DNA of 64,000 nucleotides from CF-162 sp963667205 (lineage in GTDB: Bacteria > Chloroflexota > Dehalococcoidia > SM23-28-2 > RBG-16-64-32), in contig OY762959.1 in the NCBI GenBank assembly GCA_963667205.1, positions 2,046,001-2,110,000 on the forward strand. The letters are read 5' to 3'. Each line of letters begins with the position of its first letter. Positions within the stretch are counted from its first letter, which is position 1. The translations under genes and the position numbers were made by a program. Shown here in pieces: positions 27,712 to 35,112 of this stretch. The notes below the pieces were generated by a model. It searched no databases, had not been told where the DNA came from, and was given only the letters and a program-made list of their open reading frames with translations.

Positions 27712-27719
27712 GGCGTTCG
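27701..27719. terminator. 8-bp hairpin at the convergent end of proS and the metalloprotease gene
   Basis: CGAACGCC and GGCGTTCG flank the proS stop codon TGA, which forms the loop. The two convergent genes end at 27711 and 27724. There is no U run, so it may be a stabilising or bidirectional pause structure rather than a full intrinsic terminator. Confidence 0.45.
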
Positions 27720-27723
27720 GGCT

Positions 27724-29622
27724 CTAGACGCTGGAGGCGCCGACGGGCGGGCAACCGGGGATGGCGATGGCCAGCTCTGAGACGAAGCGAAGAATGATTA
27801 CCGCGTCCAGGCCTTGCACCGTGCCGTCGCAGTCGACATCGGCGTAGAGCGAGCAGGGAGCGGCTCCCGCGTCGGCGATCGTTAGCAGTATGGCCAGGAG
27901 GTCGCTCACGTCGATCGTTTCGTTGCAGTCGGCATCGCCGTGAAGGTGCGGCGTTGGTGACGGCGTGCTGGTGGGCGCCGGTGGTGGGGATTGCGTCGGC
28001 TCCGTGGGCGGGCTCGGCGAGGGGGTTGGTGAGGCCGTAGGAGTATCCGAAGGCGCTGGCGTTGGCGACGGTGTCGATGTTGGTGGCGGCGTGGGACTCG
28101 GCGACGGCGTGGGCGACGGAGTCGGCGTCGGCGGCGAGCCGTTGATCTCGACGCCGGAGGTGGAGGTGAACGGCGATTCGCCGCTGTCGTTGAAGGCACG
28201 CGCCTTGTAGCAGTAGCTCCCGGAGGCCAGGCCGTTGCCGTAGTCCGTGTCCGTGTAGGCGAGCGACCCGTCCGCGACGGTGTCGAGGAGGGCGAAATCG
28301 GGCGCGGTGGCGCTCTCGCAGGCGAGCGGCGCGCGCCAGAGCTCATAGCCCCACTCGTTCGTGGCGTTGCTCCAGGTGAGGAGCGCCTCGCTGGTGCCGA
28401 CTGCGGAGGAGTCGCTGGGTGCTGTCGGCGGGGAGCCGCCGGCGAGCGGGTAGACGTTGCTCGCGCCGGCGTCGTCGTCGGGGCACGGCGTGCGGCTGAC
28501 GCCGCCGTAGCTGGCGTCCATCACCGGGCAGGTCTGACAGCTGTTGTTGCTGGGATGGCCGAGGCCGAGGACGTGGCCGTTTTCGTGCAGAAGCACGGTC
28601 TGGAGGTAGAAGGTGTTGGTGAAGCAGGCGCCGCTGCCGTCGACGCGCCACTTGGTCCCGAAGTGGTCGGTGTCGACCTCGACGTCGGCGTCGAGGATTC
28701 GCGAGCCGATGTAGCAGGTGTAGGTGACGGCAAGGGTGCCGGAGCCATGGCTGGAGGAGACGCCCCAGGTGGTGTCGTGGAAGCCGTCGCAATCGCCCTG
28801 GTTGCTTGTGCGCGTCGTGCTCTGCACCGGCCCGAAGGCGATGTAAGAGCCGGGGACGTTCTGCGAGGCGTGGAACGAGCGAATGGAGGCGAGACGCGTC
28901 TCCTGCTCGGTGAGCTGAGCCGGCTTGCCGCTAGCGGCGTTGATGTAGTACTGGACGGGGATCTCACCGTCGATGAAGCTGACGCCGAGCGTGGAGGACT
29001 CGCTCTCGATGATCTGCGGGCCGTCGTCCAGCGGGTCGTCTTCGAGGGGGAGGTCTCCGGTGGCCGCCGCGCGCACGGCGCCGCGCATCTCGCCCAGTGG
29101 GATCGCGGGCTGCGTCAGCCGCTGGTCCTGCGTCACGGTGAACTTGCCCCGGAAGCCCGCCGCTGGGAACACCTCGCCGTCGTCGCTCACACCGAGGAAG
29201 ACGACGACCTGCTCGCCAACCGCGAACTCTGGGCTCGTGCCCACTGCCAGGCGGTGGTCGCCGATGGCGCCTCCAGGCACGTCGATAGTGAGATCAGCCG
29301 TCGGTGGCAGGCGGTCCGCCTTGTAGATGTCCGCGGTGGCGATCCTGACCCGCGTGACGATCGTGACTGGACCGTTGCTGCGGCACGTCTGCAGGCTCTC
29401 GACAGCGCCAAACACGATCAGATCGGCCTCGTCGGTGAGTTGATCGACGTTCGAGCCGGTCATCAGTCCGCCGGCACCGGCCGTGTGCGAGGAGCCTTCC
29501 GCGCGGACGGGAGTGCAGTCGTAGAACTCCTGGCCGGCGGCGTTATGGCTGGCGGGCCCGGCGAGGTAGACGTAAACAACCGCAGCGGCGAAGAGCACCT
29601 CAGACAACTTTTGGGCACTCAC
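27724..29622 (-). CDS. secreted matrixin-like metalloprotease with fibronectin-III-like, PT-linker and dockerin-like regions
   Basis: 632 residues from a GTG at 29622. An N-terminal hydrophobic segment (VLFAAAVVYVYLAGPAS) looks like a signal peptide. HENGHVLGLGH (about residues 345-355) is the HExxHxxGxxH zinc site of M10-type proteases, with a Met-turn candidate CPVMDASYGG after it. Next comes an FN3-like module (PTAPSDSSAVG to ARAFNDSGESPF), a PTPSPSP-rich linker, and two dockerin-like calcium repeats (DADCNETIDVSDLLAILL, DVDCDGTVQGLDAVIILRF). Probably exported and acting on extracellular protein. Confidence 0.82.
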   Translation of the reverse strand: MSAQKLSEVLFAAAVVYVYLAGPASHNAAGQEFYDCTPVRAEGSSHTAGAGGLMTGSNVDQLTDEADLIVFGAVESLQTCRSNGPVTIVTRVRIATADIYKADRLPPTADLTIDVPGGAIGDHRLAVGTSPEFAVGEQVVVFLGVSDDGEVFPAAGFRGKFTVTQDQRLTQPAIPLGEMRGAVRAAATGDLPLEDDPLDDGPQIIESESSTLGVSFIDGEIPVQYYINAASGKPAQLTEQETRLASIRSFHASQNVPGSYIAFGPVQSTTRTSNQGDCDGFHDTTWGVSSSHGSGTLAVTYTCYIGSRILDADVEVDTDHFGTKWRVDGSGACFTNTFYLQTVLLHENGHVLGLGHPSNNSCQTCPVMDASYGGVSRTPCPDDDAGASNVYPLAGGSPPTAPSDSSAVGTSEALLTWSNATNEWGYELWRAPLACESATAPDFALLDTVADGSLAYTDTDYGNGLASGSYCYKARAFNDSGESPFTSTSGVEINGSPPTPTPSPTPSPSPTPPPTSTPSPTPAPSDTPTASPTPSPSPPTEPTQSPPPAPTSTPSPTPHLHGDADCNETIDVSDLLAILLTIADAGAAPCSLYADVDCDGTVQGLDAVIILRFVSELAIAIPGCPPVGASSV

Positions 29623-29697
29623 GTATATAATTCCCGGTCGAATGCATCGGCTAGCCGCCCGAGACCGGGCTCCGGATGGACGTGAGTGGCCGCGGAG

Positions 29698-31122
29698 CTA
29701 GGCGCTGACGGGCGGGATCTTGCCGGCCCAGGGGCGAGCTTCTTCCAGCTGGCCCGCCAGGCGGAAGAGCGTCGCCTCGTCTCCAAAGCGGCCGGCGAAG
29801 TGAAGGCCGATCGGTAGCCCCTCCTCGTTCCAGAAGAGCGGCACGGACATCGCCGGCTGACCGGTCGAGTTCTGGATCGGCGTGAAGGGCACGAACTCGC
29901 CGGCGCGGGTGAAGCCCGCCATGCCGTCTTCGGGCGTCGACTGGAGCCAGCCCAGTTCCACCGGCGGCTTGCCGAGCGTCGGCGTCAGCCAGACATCGTA
30001 GGTCTGGTGAAAGCCTGCGATCTGGCGGCCAAGCATCTGCATGCCGGCGACGGCGTCCAGGTACTGCGTCGCCGTGACTTCTCTACCCATCTGGTAGAGG
30101 GTCCACGTGAGGATCTCGAAGTCCTCCTCCTTCGGCTGTTTACCGGTGAACTTCGCCAGCGTATCGATGCCCCAGGCGTTGCCGGCGGCCCAGAGGTTCG
30201 TGAACGAGTCGATGAGCTGATCGCCGGGGACTGGTGGCGAGGCCTCTTCGACCTCGTGGCCAAGATCGCTCAGGAGGGCGGCCGCGTCCTTGACGGCGGC
30301 GACGCAGTCCTCGTGTATGGGCGTGTCCGTGAACGTCTTCAGTGTATAGGCGATGCGCAGACGTCCCGGATTGGCGCCGACCTCTTCGAGGTAGGGCCGC
30401 TCCGGCGCGGGCGCGACGTAGGGGTCGCCGGGCATTGAGCCGGCGGTGGCGTCGAGGAGGGCGGCGGAGTCGCGCACGGAGCGCGAGACGCAGTGCTCGT
30501 TGACGAGGCCGCTCATGATGTCGCCGAGAAGGGGGCCGAGCGTAATCCGGCCGCGCGTCGGCTTGAGGCCGAAGAGGCCGCAGCAGGAGGCGGGGATGCG
30601 GATGCTGCCGCCGCCATCGTTGGCGTGGCCGAACGGCACCATGCCGGAGGCGACCGCAGCGGCGGAACCGCCGCTGGAGCCGCCCGTTGTGCGGTCGAGG
30701 TTCCAGGGGTTGTGGGCGGCGCCGAAGAGGCGCGGTTCGGTCGTTGGCAGGAGGCCGAACTCGGGCGTGTTGGTCTTGGCGCAGATCACGAGGCCGGCCT
30801 GCTTGTGGCGGCGCGTCAGCTCGGAGTCGATCGGTGAGACGGCGTCTTTGAGGAAGCCCGAACCCTGAGTCTGGACGACGCCGGCGTACGTCGCGCCGAG
30901 GTCCTTGAGGACGAAGGGAACGCCGGTGAAAGGACCGTCCGGCAGGCCGGCGGCGATCGCGGCGCGGGCCTGGTCGTACATCGGCAGCACGACGGCGTTG
31001 AGCTGCGGGTTGAGGCGCTCGATCGGTTCGATCGCGCCGTCCAGCAGCTCTTCCGGCTTGATCTGCTTGCTGCGGACGAGTTCTGCCTGGGCAGTGGCGT
31101 CAAGGAATGCTATGTCGTTCAT
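29698..31122 (-). CDS. amidase (amidase signature family)
   Basis: About 474 residues from ATG 31122, where AAGGAGG lies 9 bases upstream; a frame extends to 31176 without such a site. The amidase signature is complete: Lys in FVLKDLGATYAG, the GGSSGGSAAAVASG serine cluster and NDGGGSIRIPASCCGLFGLK with the catalytic Ser. Enzymes of this family hydrolyse carboxylic amides, nitrile-derived amides or aminoacyl amides. GatA is less likely because no gatB/gatC is nearby. Confidence 0.88.
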   Translation of the reverse strand: MNDIAFLDATAQAELVRSKQIKPEELLDGAIEPIERLNPQLNAVVLPMYDQARAAIAAGLPDGPFTGVPFVLKDLGATYAGVVQTQGSGFLKDAVSPIDSELTRRHKQAGLVICAKTNTPEFGLLPTTEPRLFGAAHNPWNLDRTTGGSSGGSAAAVASGMVPFGHANDGGGSIRIPASCCGLFGLKPTRGRITLGPLLGDIMSGLVNEHCVSRSVRDSAALLDATAGSMPGDPYVAPAPERPYLEEVGANPGRLRIAYTLKTFTDTPIHEDCVAAVKDAAALLSDLGHEVEEASPPVPGDQLIDSFTNLWAAGNAWGIDTLAKFTGKQPKEEDFEILTWTLYQMGREVTATQYLDAVAGMQMLGRQIAGFHQTYDVWLTPTLGKPPVELGWLQSTPEDGMAGFTRAGEFVPFTPIQNSTGQPAMSVPLFWNEEGLPIGLHFAGRFGDEATLFRLAGQLEEARPWAGKIPPVSA

Positions 31123-31245
31123 GGGGGGCGTCCTCCTTACGGGGCCAAAGGTGGCACGGAGAGGGGACGGCGTCAAGAGCTAAAGGGATCCGGCAGGCGG
31201 GCGCAGGGAGGGGGCGCGCCCGCCCGCCGAGGGATGTTGGCTTGG

Positions 31246-31815
31246 TCAGGTGGAGGCAGGATCAGCGGCAGCGCCGATCTCGCCGTGAGCGGCGTCGTAT
31301 TCGCGGCGGAGGATGGACATGCGGACGACATCCCAGTAGCGGCCGTCCTGGTACTGGTCCTCGCGGAAGCGGCCCTCTTCGACGAAGCCCAACTTCGCGT
31401 ACACGGCGAGGCCGCGACCGTTGAACTCGAAGACGCCCAGCGTCACCTTGTGCAGGTTCATCTGCTCGAAGGAGAAGCGGAGGAGTGTGAGCATGACGTC
31501 CGTGCCGAAGCCGCGGCCCCAGTACTCCTTCTCGCCGATCAGGATGCCGAGTTCGGCGTGGCGGTTCTCGGCGCTGCCGCCGTGCAGGCCGCAGTGCCCG
31601 ATGTGTACGCCATCCATCGTTTCGACGGCGAAGCGCACGTTGCCGAAGTCCAGGGGCTTGGCGGCACCCTTCACCCACTCGCGCTCCGACTCCATGGAGA
31701 ACGGGTAGCGGGCCATCAGTCCGCTGGTGACCTCGCGGTCGTTCATCCAGCGGAAGGCGTTTTCGGCGTCTTCGGGCTCGACGGCCCGCAGCCGCACCAG
31801 CCTTCCTTCTATCAT
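31246..31815 (-). CDS. GNAT acetyltransferase, RimJ/RimL type
   Basis: 189 residues. It starts MIEGRLVRLRAVEPEDAENA, the usual RimJ/RimL opening, and has the acetyl-CoA loop region LIGEKEYWGRGFGTDVMLTLL with the Q/RxxGxG/A-like pattern and a C-terminal GFVEEGRFREDQYQDGRYWD. Family members acetylate protein N-termini, amino acids or antibiotics. Upstream, on the same strand, lies a promoter, a highly structured ~155-base leader and an intrinsic terminator 40 bases before the start, so expression is likely controlled by attenuation. Confidence 0.87.
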   Translation of the reverse strand: MIEGRLVRLRAVEPEDAENAFRWMNDREVTSGLMARYPFSMESEREWVKGAAKPLDFGNVRFAVETMDGVHIGHCGLHGGSAENRHAELGILIGEKEYWGRGFGTDVMLTLLRFSFEQMNLHKVTLGVFEFNGRGLAVYAKLGFVEEGRFREDQYQDGRYWDVVRMSILRREYDAAHGEIGAAADPAST

Positions 31816-31854
31816 CTGCCGTGCCCCCTTTCCCGGGTTGTCCTTGGTGCAACG

Positions 31855-31881
31855 AAAAAGCCCGCCGCTTCTGCGACGGGC
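31855..31881 (-). terminator. intrinsic terminator ahead of the GNAT gene
   Basis: On the minus strand GCCCG-U-CGC AGAA GCG-G-CGGGC forms a stem of 5+3 pairs with one mismatch, followed by UUUUU (31859-31855). It is the clearest terminator in the window. It lies 40 bases before the ATG of a gene in the same direction. Confidence 0.75.
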
Positions 31882-31908
31882 CCTGGGTTCCTGTAAGAGT
31901 GTGTTCGA

Positions 31909-32010
31909 TCAGGTGAGGAATACCCGGGCCCGGCCGCAGATAGCCATGGGGCAGGAGCCGACAAAGGCGTGCATCTGCTTCGTGTCTGCGGATACGAACC
32001 GGATATTCAC
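31909..32010 (-). CDS. possible 33-residue small protein inside the structured leader
   Basis: A GTG at 32010 opens a frame with the N-terminus VNIRFVSADTKQMHAF and the C-terminus SCPMAICGRARVFLT, ending at TGA 31909. Most third positions are G or C, as in real genes here. The start is only 3 bases from the predicted transcription start, so it would be leaderless. The frame coincides with the region of strong RNA structure, so it may instead be a by-product of that structure. Confidence 0.3.
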   Translation of the reverse strand: MNIRFVSADTKQMHAFVGSCPMAICGRARVFLT

Positions 32011-32019
32011 GGTGACGGG

Positions 32020-32048
32020 ATGGTAGCAGGGGCCTGCGGAGATGTCAA
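32020..32048 (-). promoter_or_regulatory. sigma-70-type promoter of the GNAT leader
   Basis: TTGACA (32048-32043) and TACCAT (32025-32020) are separated by exactly 17 bases on the minus strand. The -35 matches the consensus fully and the -10 at four of six positions. Transcription would begin near 32013. Confidence 0.65.
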
Positions 32049-32137
32049 CGGATCGCTCGTGCCGCCGTGGACGGAGGCACCTTGCTCGGCATATGATGCG
32101 ACTCCGAGATCGAAGAACAGGGATTTAGGAGGTACGG

Positions 32138-32779
32138 GTGGCCAATCGAGGCTTCAGTCTGAACGTGCGACCGCTGCTTCTCGTGGCGGCGGTCGCTCTG
32201 GGCGCCGCGCTGCTGACGGCGTGCGGTGGAGGCGGCGATAGCGATGGACCCACTGCGACCGCGACGACCGCCCCCGCGGGCGAGAACCCGACGGCGACAG
32301 ACGCCGGCGGCGCGTCACCCATGGCTACGGCCGGCGTGTCCCCGACGGCCGAGACCACGCCGGCTCAGATCGGCTCCTTTTGTGACCTCGTGACCCCGGA
32401 CGAGGCGGATGACGCGCTGGGCGAGTTCGTCACCGGGTTCCCGTGCGGGACCCTGAACGGCCAGTGGCAAACGGACTCTGGACTGTACGTGCGTTTGGAG
32501 CCGGGGTCTGCGGGAGATCTCCTGGCAGGTGCCGAGATGGAAGGCGTTGCCGGTGAGCTGGTGGCCGGAGTCGGTGATAAGGCCGCCTGATTTGACGGGG
32601 TTCAGGTCCCCTCTCACCACTTCCAAAAAGACGAGACGGTGGCACTGGGCGTCTTGAGTCTGCGCCATGGCGACGTCTACCTCCGGATCATGCTCAATCT
32701 CCCCGCGGTAGATGGCGCGGCCCAGCTGGAGATTGCGAAGGGCCTGGCCGCCAAAGCCATCGAGCGACTCCCGGCCTGA
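32138..32779 (+). pseudogene. putative lipoprotein (DUF3558-like), interrupted by an in-frame TGA
   Basis: The GTG start at 32138 has AGGAGG 5 bases upstream. A signal peptide with lipobox LLTAC (Cys29) and a Thr/Ala/Pro-rich spacer precede a domain (FCDLVTPDEADDALGEFVTG) with a pair of Cys. The frame stops at TGA 32588-32590 after VAGVGDKAA but continues open as FDGVQVPSHHFQKDETVAL to a second TGA at 32779, giving a 213-codon gene. Similar families have Trp after GDKA, so TGG to TGA is the likely change. A TGGACG/TATGAT promoter pair may lie at about 32069-32098. Confidence 0.65.
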
Positions 32780-32790
32780 GGCGGCCGCGT

Positions 32791-33747
32791 CTACTCCGGC
32801 GGCAGGACGCCGACGCGGCGCAAGAACGGCGTCGCCTCGGCGACGTGCTCTTCGGGGATCTTCTGGTTGATCTCGTAAATGCGCGGGATGTGCGGCGGCA
32901 GCTTCGCGGCGTAGTGCGCCCAGTCGGCGGTGCCGTGGCCGGGAGCGCGGTGGTCGGCGAGACCGTCGGTACCGTGCACGTGCGAGCCGACGCAGCGATC
33001 GGCCAGCTCGTCGAGCCAGCGGTGGCGGTGTATCAGCCCGAGGCGGTCAAGCACTTCGACGTGGCCGATGTCGATCCAGAAGCCGACGACGTGCGGCGGG
33101 TAGGCGTCGAGCAGCTCTGCCATCTCGTCTGGGTTGGGGAACTCGCTGAAGTGATCGCGGTTCTCGAGGCCGATCGTGACCTCGTTGGCGGCGGCGTGCT
33201 CCGCCACCTCAGCGAGTGACCGGCGCGCTTGCGGGAAGAAGTCCAGCGCGCCATCGCGCCGGCGTTTGACCGCCGACTTGCGCAGCTCATCGGCCGCTTC
33301 GCCGTCGGTCGTGCCCTCGCCGAAGAGCTTGCGGATCTGGCGCTCCTCATCGAACATCTGGTCGCCGATGCCGCCCAGGTGGACGACGAGCAGCGAGGCG
33401 CCGGCGCGAACAGCGGTGTCGACGCTGTCCTTCGCTAGCTGCACGGCTACCGCTCGCTCTTCTTCATCGGTGGCGGCGAGATTGAGCGCCTCGGACAGCC
33501 GGCCCCTGGCGCGGACCCGCGGACACGGCGAGTGTACCGAAGAGACCGCGACGTGGTTGCTCTCGATGAGCGCGTCGACGCCGGCCTGCGGGATGGCGTA
33601 GTTGATCTCGATGTGGCCGAAACCGAGCGCTGCAGCCGTCTCCGCGAACGAGGGCATGTGGTCGTGCTCGTCGCCGTCTTTGCGGAAGCGGCCCTGCGAC
33701 CACATCGTCGAAAGGGAGTGCAGGGGAGGGTCTTGTGGGGGGGTCAT
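32791..33747 (-). CDS. sugar phosphate isomerase/epimerase-like TIM-barrel protein
   Basis: 318 residues, xylose-isomerase-like TIM barrel (AP endonuclease family 2). Seen are FGHIEINYA, VSSVHSPCPRV, LVVHLGGIGDQ, IGLENRDHFSEFP, VGFWIDIGHVEVL and GSHVHGTDG, placing His, Glu and Asp metal ligands at strand ends as expected. The family covers isomerases, epimerases and endonuclease IV relatives, so the substrate is unknown. Its stop codon faces the lipoprotein gene on plus. The ATG overlaps the stop of the upstream membrane-protein gene (ATGA). Confidence 0.8.
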   Translation of the reverse strand: MTPPQDPPLHSLSTMWSQGRFRKDGDEHDHMPSFAETAAALGFGHIEINYAIPQAGVDALIESNHVAVSSVHSPCPRVRARGRLSEALNLAATDEEERAVAVQLAKDSVDTAVRAGASLLVVHLGGIGDQMFDEERQIRKLFGEGTTDGEAADELRKSAVKRRRDGALDFFPQARRSLAEVAEHAAANEVTIGLENRDHFSEFPNPDEMAELLDAYPPHVVGFWIDIGHVEVLDRLGLIHRHRWLDELADRCVGSHVHGTDGLADHRAPGHGTADWAHYAAKLPPHIPRIYEINQKIPEEHVAEATPFLRRVGVLPPE

Positions 33748-34070
33748 GAGGTCAGTTTATCGCCTCGGTCGGTCGCCAGTCGAGCGCGGGCGGCCTCCAG
33801 GCGGCGGGCGAAGGCGATGCCGCCGACGGATCCGGCGGCCGCGGCCAGGAACGCGGCGAGAAGACTGACGAAGAAGCCGGTAACGTCACGCATGCCGACG
33901 AGCGGTACGAAGACGCCGGCCGCCCAGGCGGCGCCGATCGCGAGCGGAAAGGCAACGGCGGCGCCGCGACCGCGGACGAAGAGCGCCGTCGCCATCCAGG
34001 GGAAGAGGGCGACGATCGTCCAGCAGAGGAAGAAGAAGATGAGGAAGGCGAGGCGCGCCTCGAACGTCAT
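33744..34070 (-). CDS. small integral membrane protein of unknown function
   Basis: 108 residues with about three membrane helices (LAFLIFFFLCWTIVALFPWM, VAFPLAIGAAWAAGVFVPLV, FFVSLLAAFLAAAAGSVGGI) and a basic cytoplasmic C-terminus. No family is recognised. Its stop overlaps the start of the TIM-barrel gene by four bases, so the two are probably translated from one message. Confidence 0.65.
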   Translation of the reverse strand: MTFEARLAFLIFFFLCWTIVALFPWMATALFVRGRGAAVAFPLAIGAAWAAGVFVPLVGMRDVTGFFVSLLAAFLAAAAGSVGGIAFARRLEAARARLATDRGDKLTS

Positions 34071-34109
34071 GAGGATAGGTTACCGCGTTGCGCTGCGAGG
34101 TTTCAGGCG

Positions 34110-35087
34110 TTAGGCGTGGCTGAAGACGTCTTGGTGGCCTTCGAAGAGGTAGCGCTCTCGGAAGGCTATGATCATCGCCTTTCCGAACGCGTTCGGCGTA
34201 GCCAGGACGCTCTCGATCGTTCGGCCTTCGAATGTCGAAGTATCACGCAGCACGGCGCCGTACTCCGTGGCCGCTCGCTCGAAGCTGGGATTCTGAGATG
34301 GGTATACCAGCACGAACCGGCCCCACCGCCACCGTTCGGACGGATGCTGAAGCATCGAGAGTACCAGCAGGTGGTCGAGCCATATCTGCTGCAGATCCGT
34401 TCCGATGACGCGCTCTCGCCAGTCGTCGACGAAGGCTCCGGAGTCTTCCGTGACTTGGACGTAGCGCGCCAGAGCTTTCTCTCTTGGTGCTTTCTCGCGC
34501 CTGGCGTGCTCGTGGTACTTCGTTTCGATGCCGATGACCGCGTGGCCGCCGCCCGCCACGTCGATCTCCAGCGCCGCGTCGAACGCGCTGCGGTTGCCCA
34601 GAAACTCCGGATCGGCGCTGCCCGGTGAGTACTCAAATCTCACGCTCGCTCTGCCCGTTGGCGCGTCAGGCCAAAGGGAGGTGGCGGCTCGTGTCGCGGC
34701 TCTGGGATCGTCGTGGAGGTCGCCGAAGAGGTTGAAGCACATCGGCATCGAGGAAAGCAGATCGGCCCACAATCGATCTTTGCGCAGCATTTCGCCCCGT
34801 TCGCGGTGATCGAGCCGATGCTGCACTGCGGAACACACACCTGGCGTGAGAAAGTTGGCGCCGCTCTTCCTCGCGAAATCGAGTGCAATTCGGCTGCCGA
34901 CCGGCGTTGTATTGACGCCGCCACGGTATGGCTGTGTGCCAATCGGGTGTCCGCGAGCCTCTCGCCACTTCGCCTGGTGTAGTCGAGCGCTGCGCTTCCA
35001 GGCCGTGGTCGCCGGATCGCGTGGTGCGCTGTCGACGCTGAACCAGCAGTGGCGGTCGCGGAGGACCTGTGGGGCGGGCTGTTTCAT
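34110..35087 (-). CDS. PD-(D/E)XK-like nuclease-fold protein (PGN_0703-type)
   Basis: 325 residues. The middle region MPMCFNLFGDL, RSAFDAALEI and GIETKYHE gives the Asp...Glu-x-Lys arrangement of PD-(D/E)XK nucleases and resembles the PGN_0703 group annotated as putative restriction endonucleases. No methyltransferase, helicase or other defence gene is adjacent, so a defence role is not supported by context. Codons and composition look slightly less GC-rich than the neighbours. It could also act in repair. Confidence 0.6.
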   Translation of the reverse strand: MKQPAPQVLRDRHCWFSVDSAPRDPATTAWKRSARLHQAKWREARGHPIGTQPYRGGVNTTPVGSRIALDFARKSGANFLTPGVCSAVQHRLDHRERGEMLRKDRLWADLLSSMPMCFNLFGDLHDDPRAATRAATSLWPDAPTGRASVRFEYSPGSADPEFLGNRSAFDAALEIDVAGGGHAVIGIETKYHEHARREKAPREKALARYVQVTEDSGAFVDDWRERVIGTDLQQIWLDHLLVLSMLQHPSERWRWGRFVLVYPSQNPSFERAATEYGAVLRDTSTFEGRTIESVLATPNAFGKAMIIAFRERYLFEGHQDVFSHA

Positions 35088-35112
35088 GGGTACTACGTTA
35101 CAAGGTCGCCGG

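Larger units (their letters stand above)
31855..32013 (-). ncRNA. structured leader RNA or riboswitch candidate upstream of the GNAT gene
   Basis: The predicted transcript begins near 32013 and ends at the terminator. Helices that can be drawn by eye: P1, 12 pairs joining 32010-31999 with 31913-31927 with a 3-base bulge at 31917-31919; P2, 31998-31994 with 31979-31983; P3, 31978-31973 with 31936-31941. The P2 loop CCGCAG (31991-31986) is complementary to CUGCGG (31939-31934), which overlaps P3. CGGGCCC (31932-31926) can pair with GGGCCCG (31883-31877), which would break both P1 and the terminator. Mutually exclusive pairings of this kind are the hallmark of attenuators. No known riboswitch core is recognised. 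Confidence 0.5.

Noticed and set aside
27960..28140. Repetitive GT/GC-rich stretch as a possible repeat array
   Set aside because: It is the coding sequence of the PTPSPSP linker of the metalloprotease.
28555..29685. A 376-codon plus-strand frame opposite the metalloprotease
   Set aside because: Shadow of the protease codons; the protease has a signal peptide, zinc motif and dockerin-like repeats.
32588..32590. TGA in the lipoprotein gene as a second selenocysteine codon
   Set aside because: The residue expected there is Trp, no partner Cys forms a redox motif, and the nearby GGGG/CCCC hairpin has its loop only about 11 bases from the TGA, too close for a SECIS.
34110..35087. Restriction-modification or defence island
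   Set aside because: Only one nuclease-like gene is present, without methyltransferase, helicase, toxin or mobile-element genes nearby.
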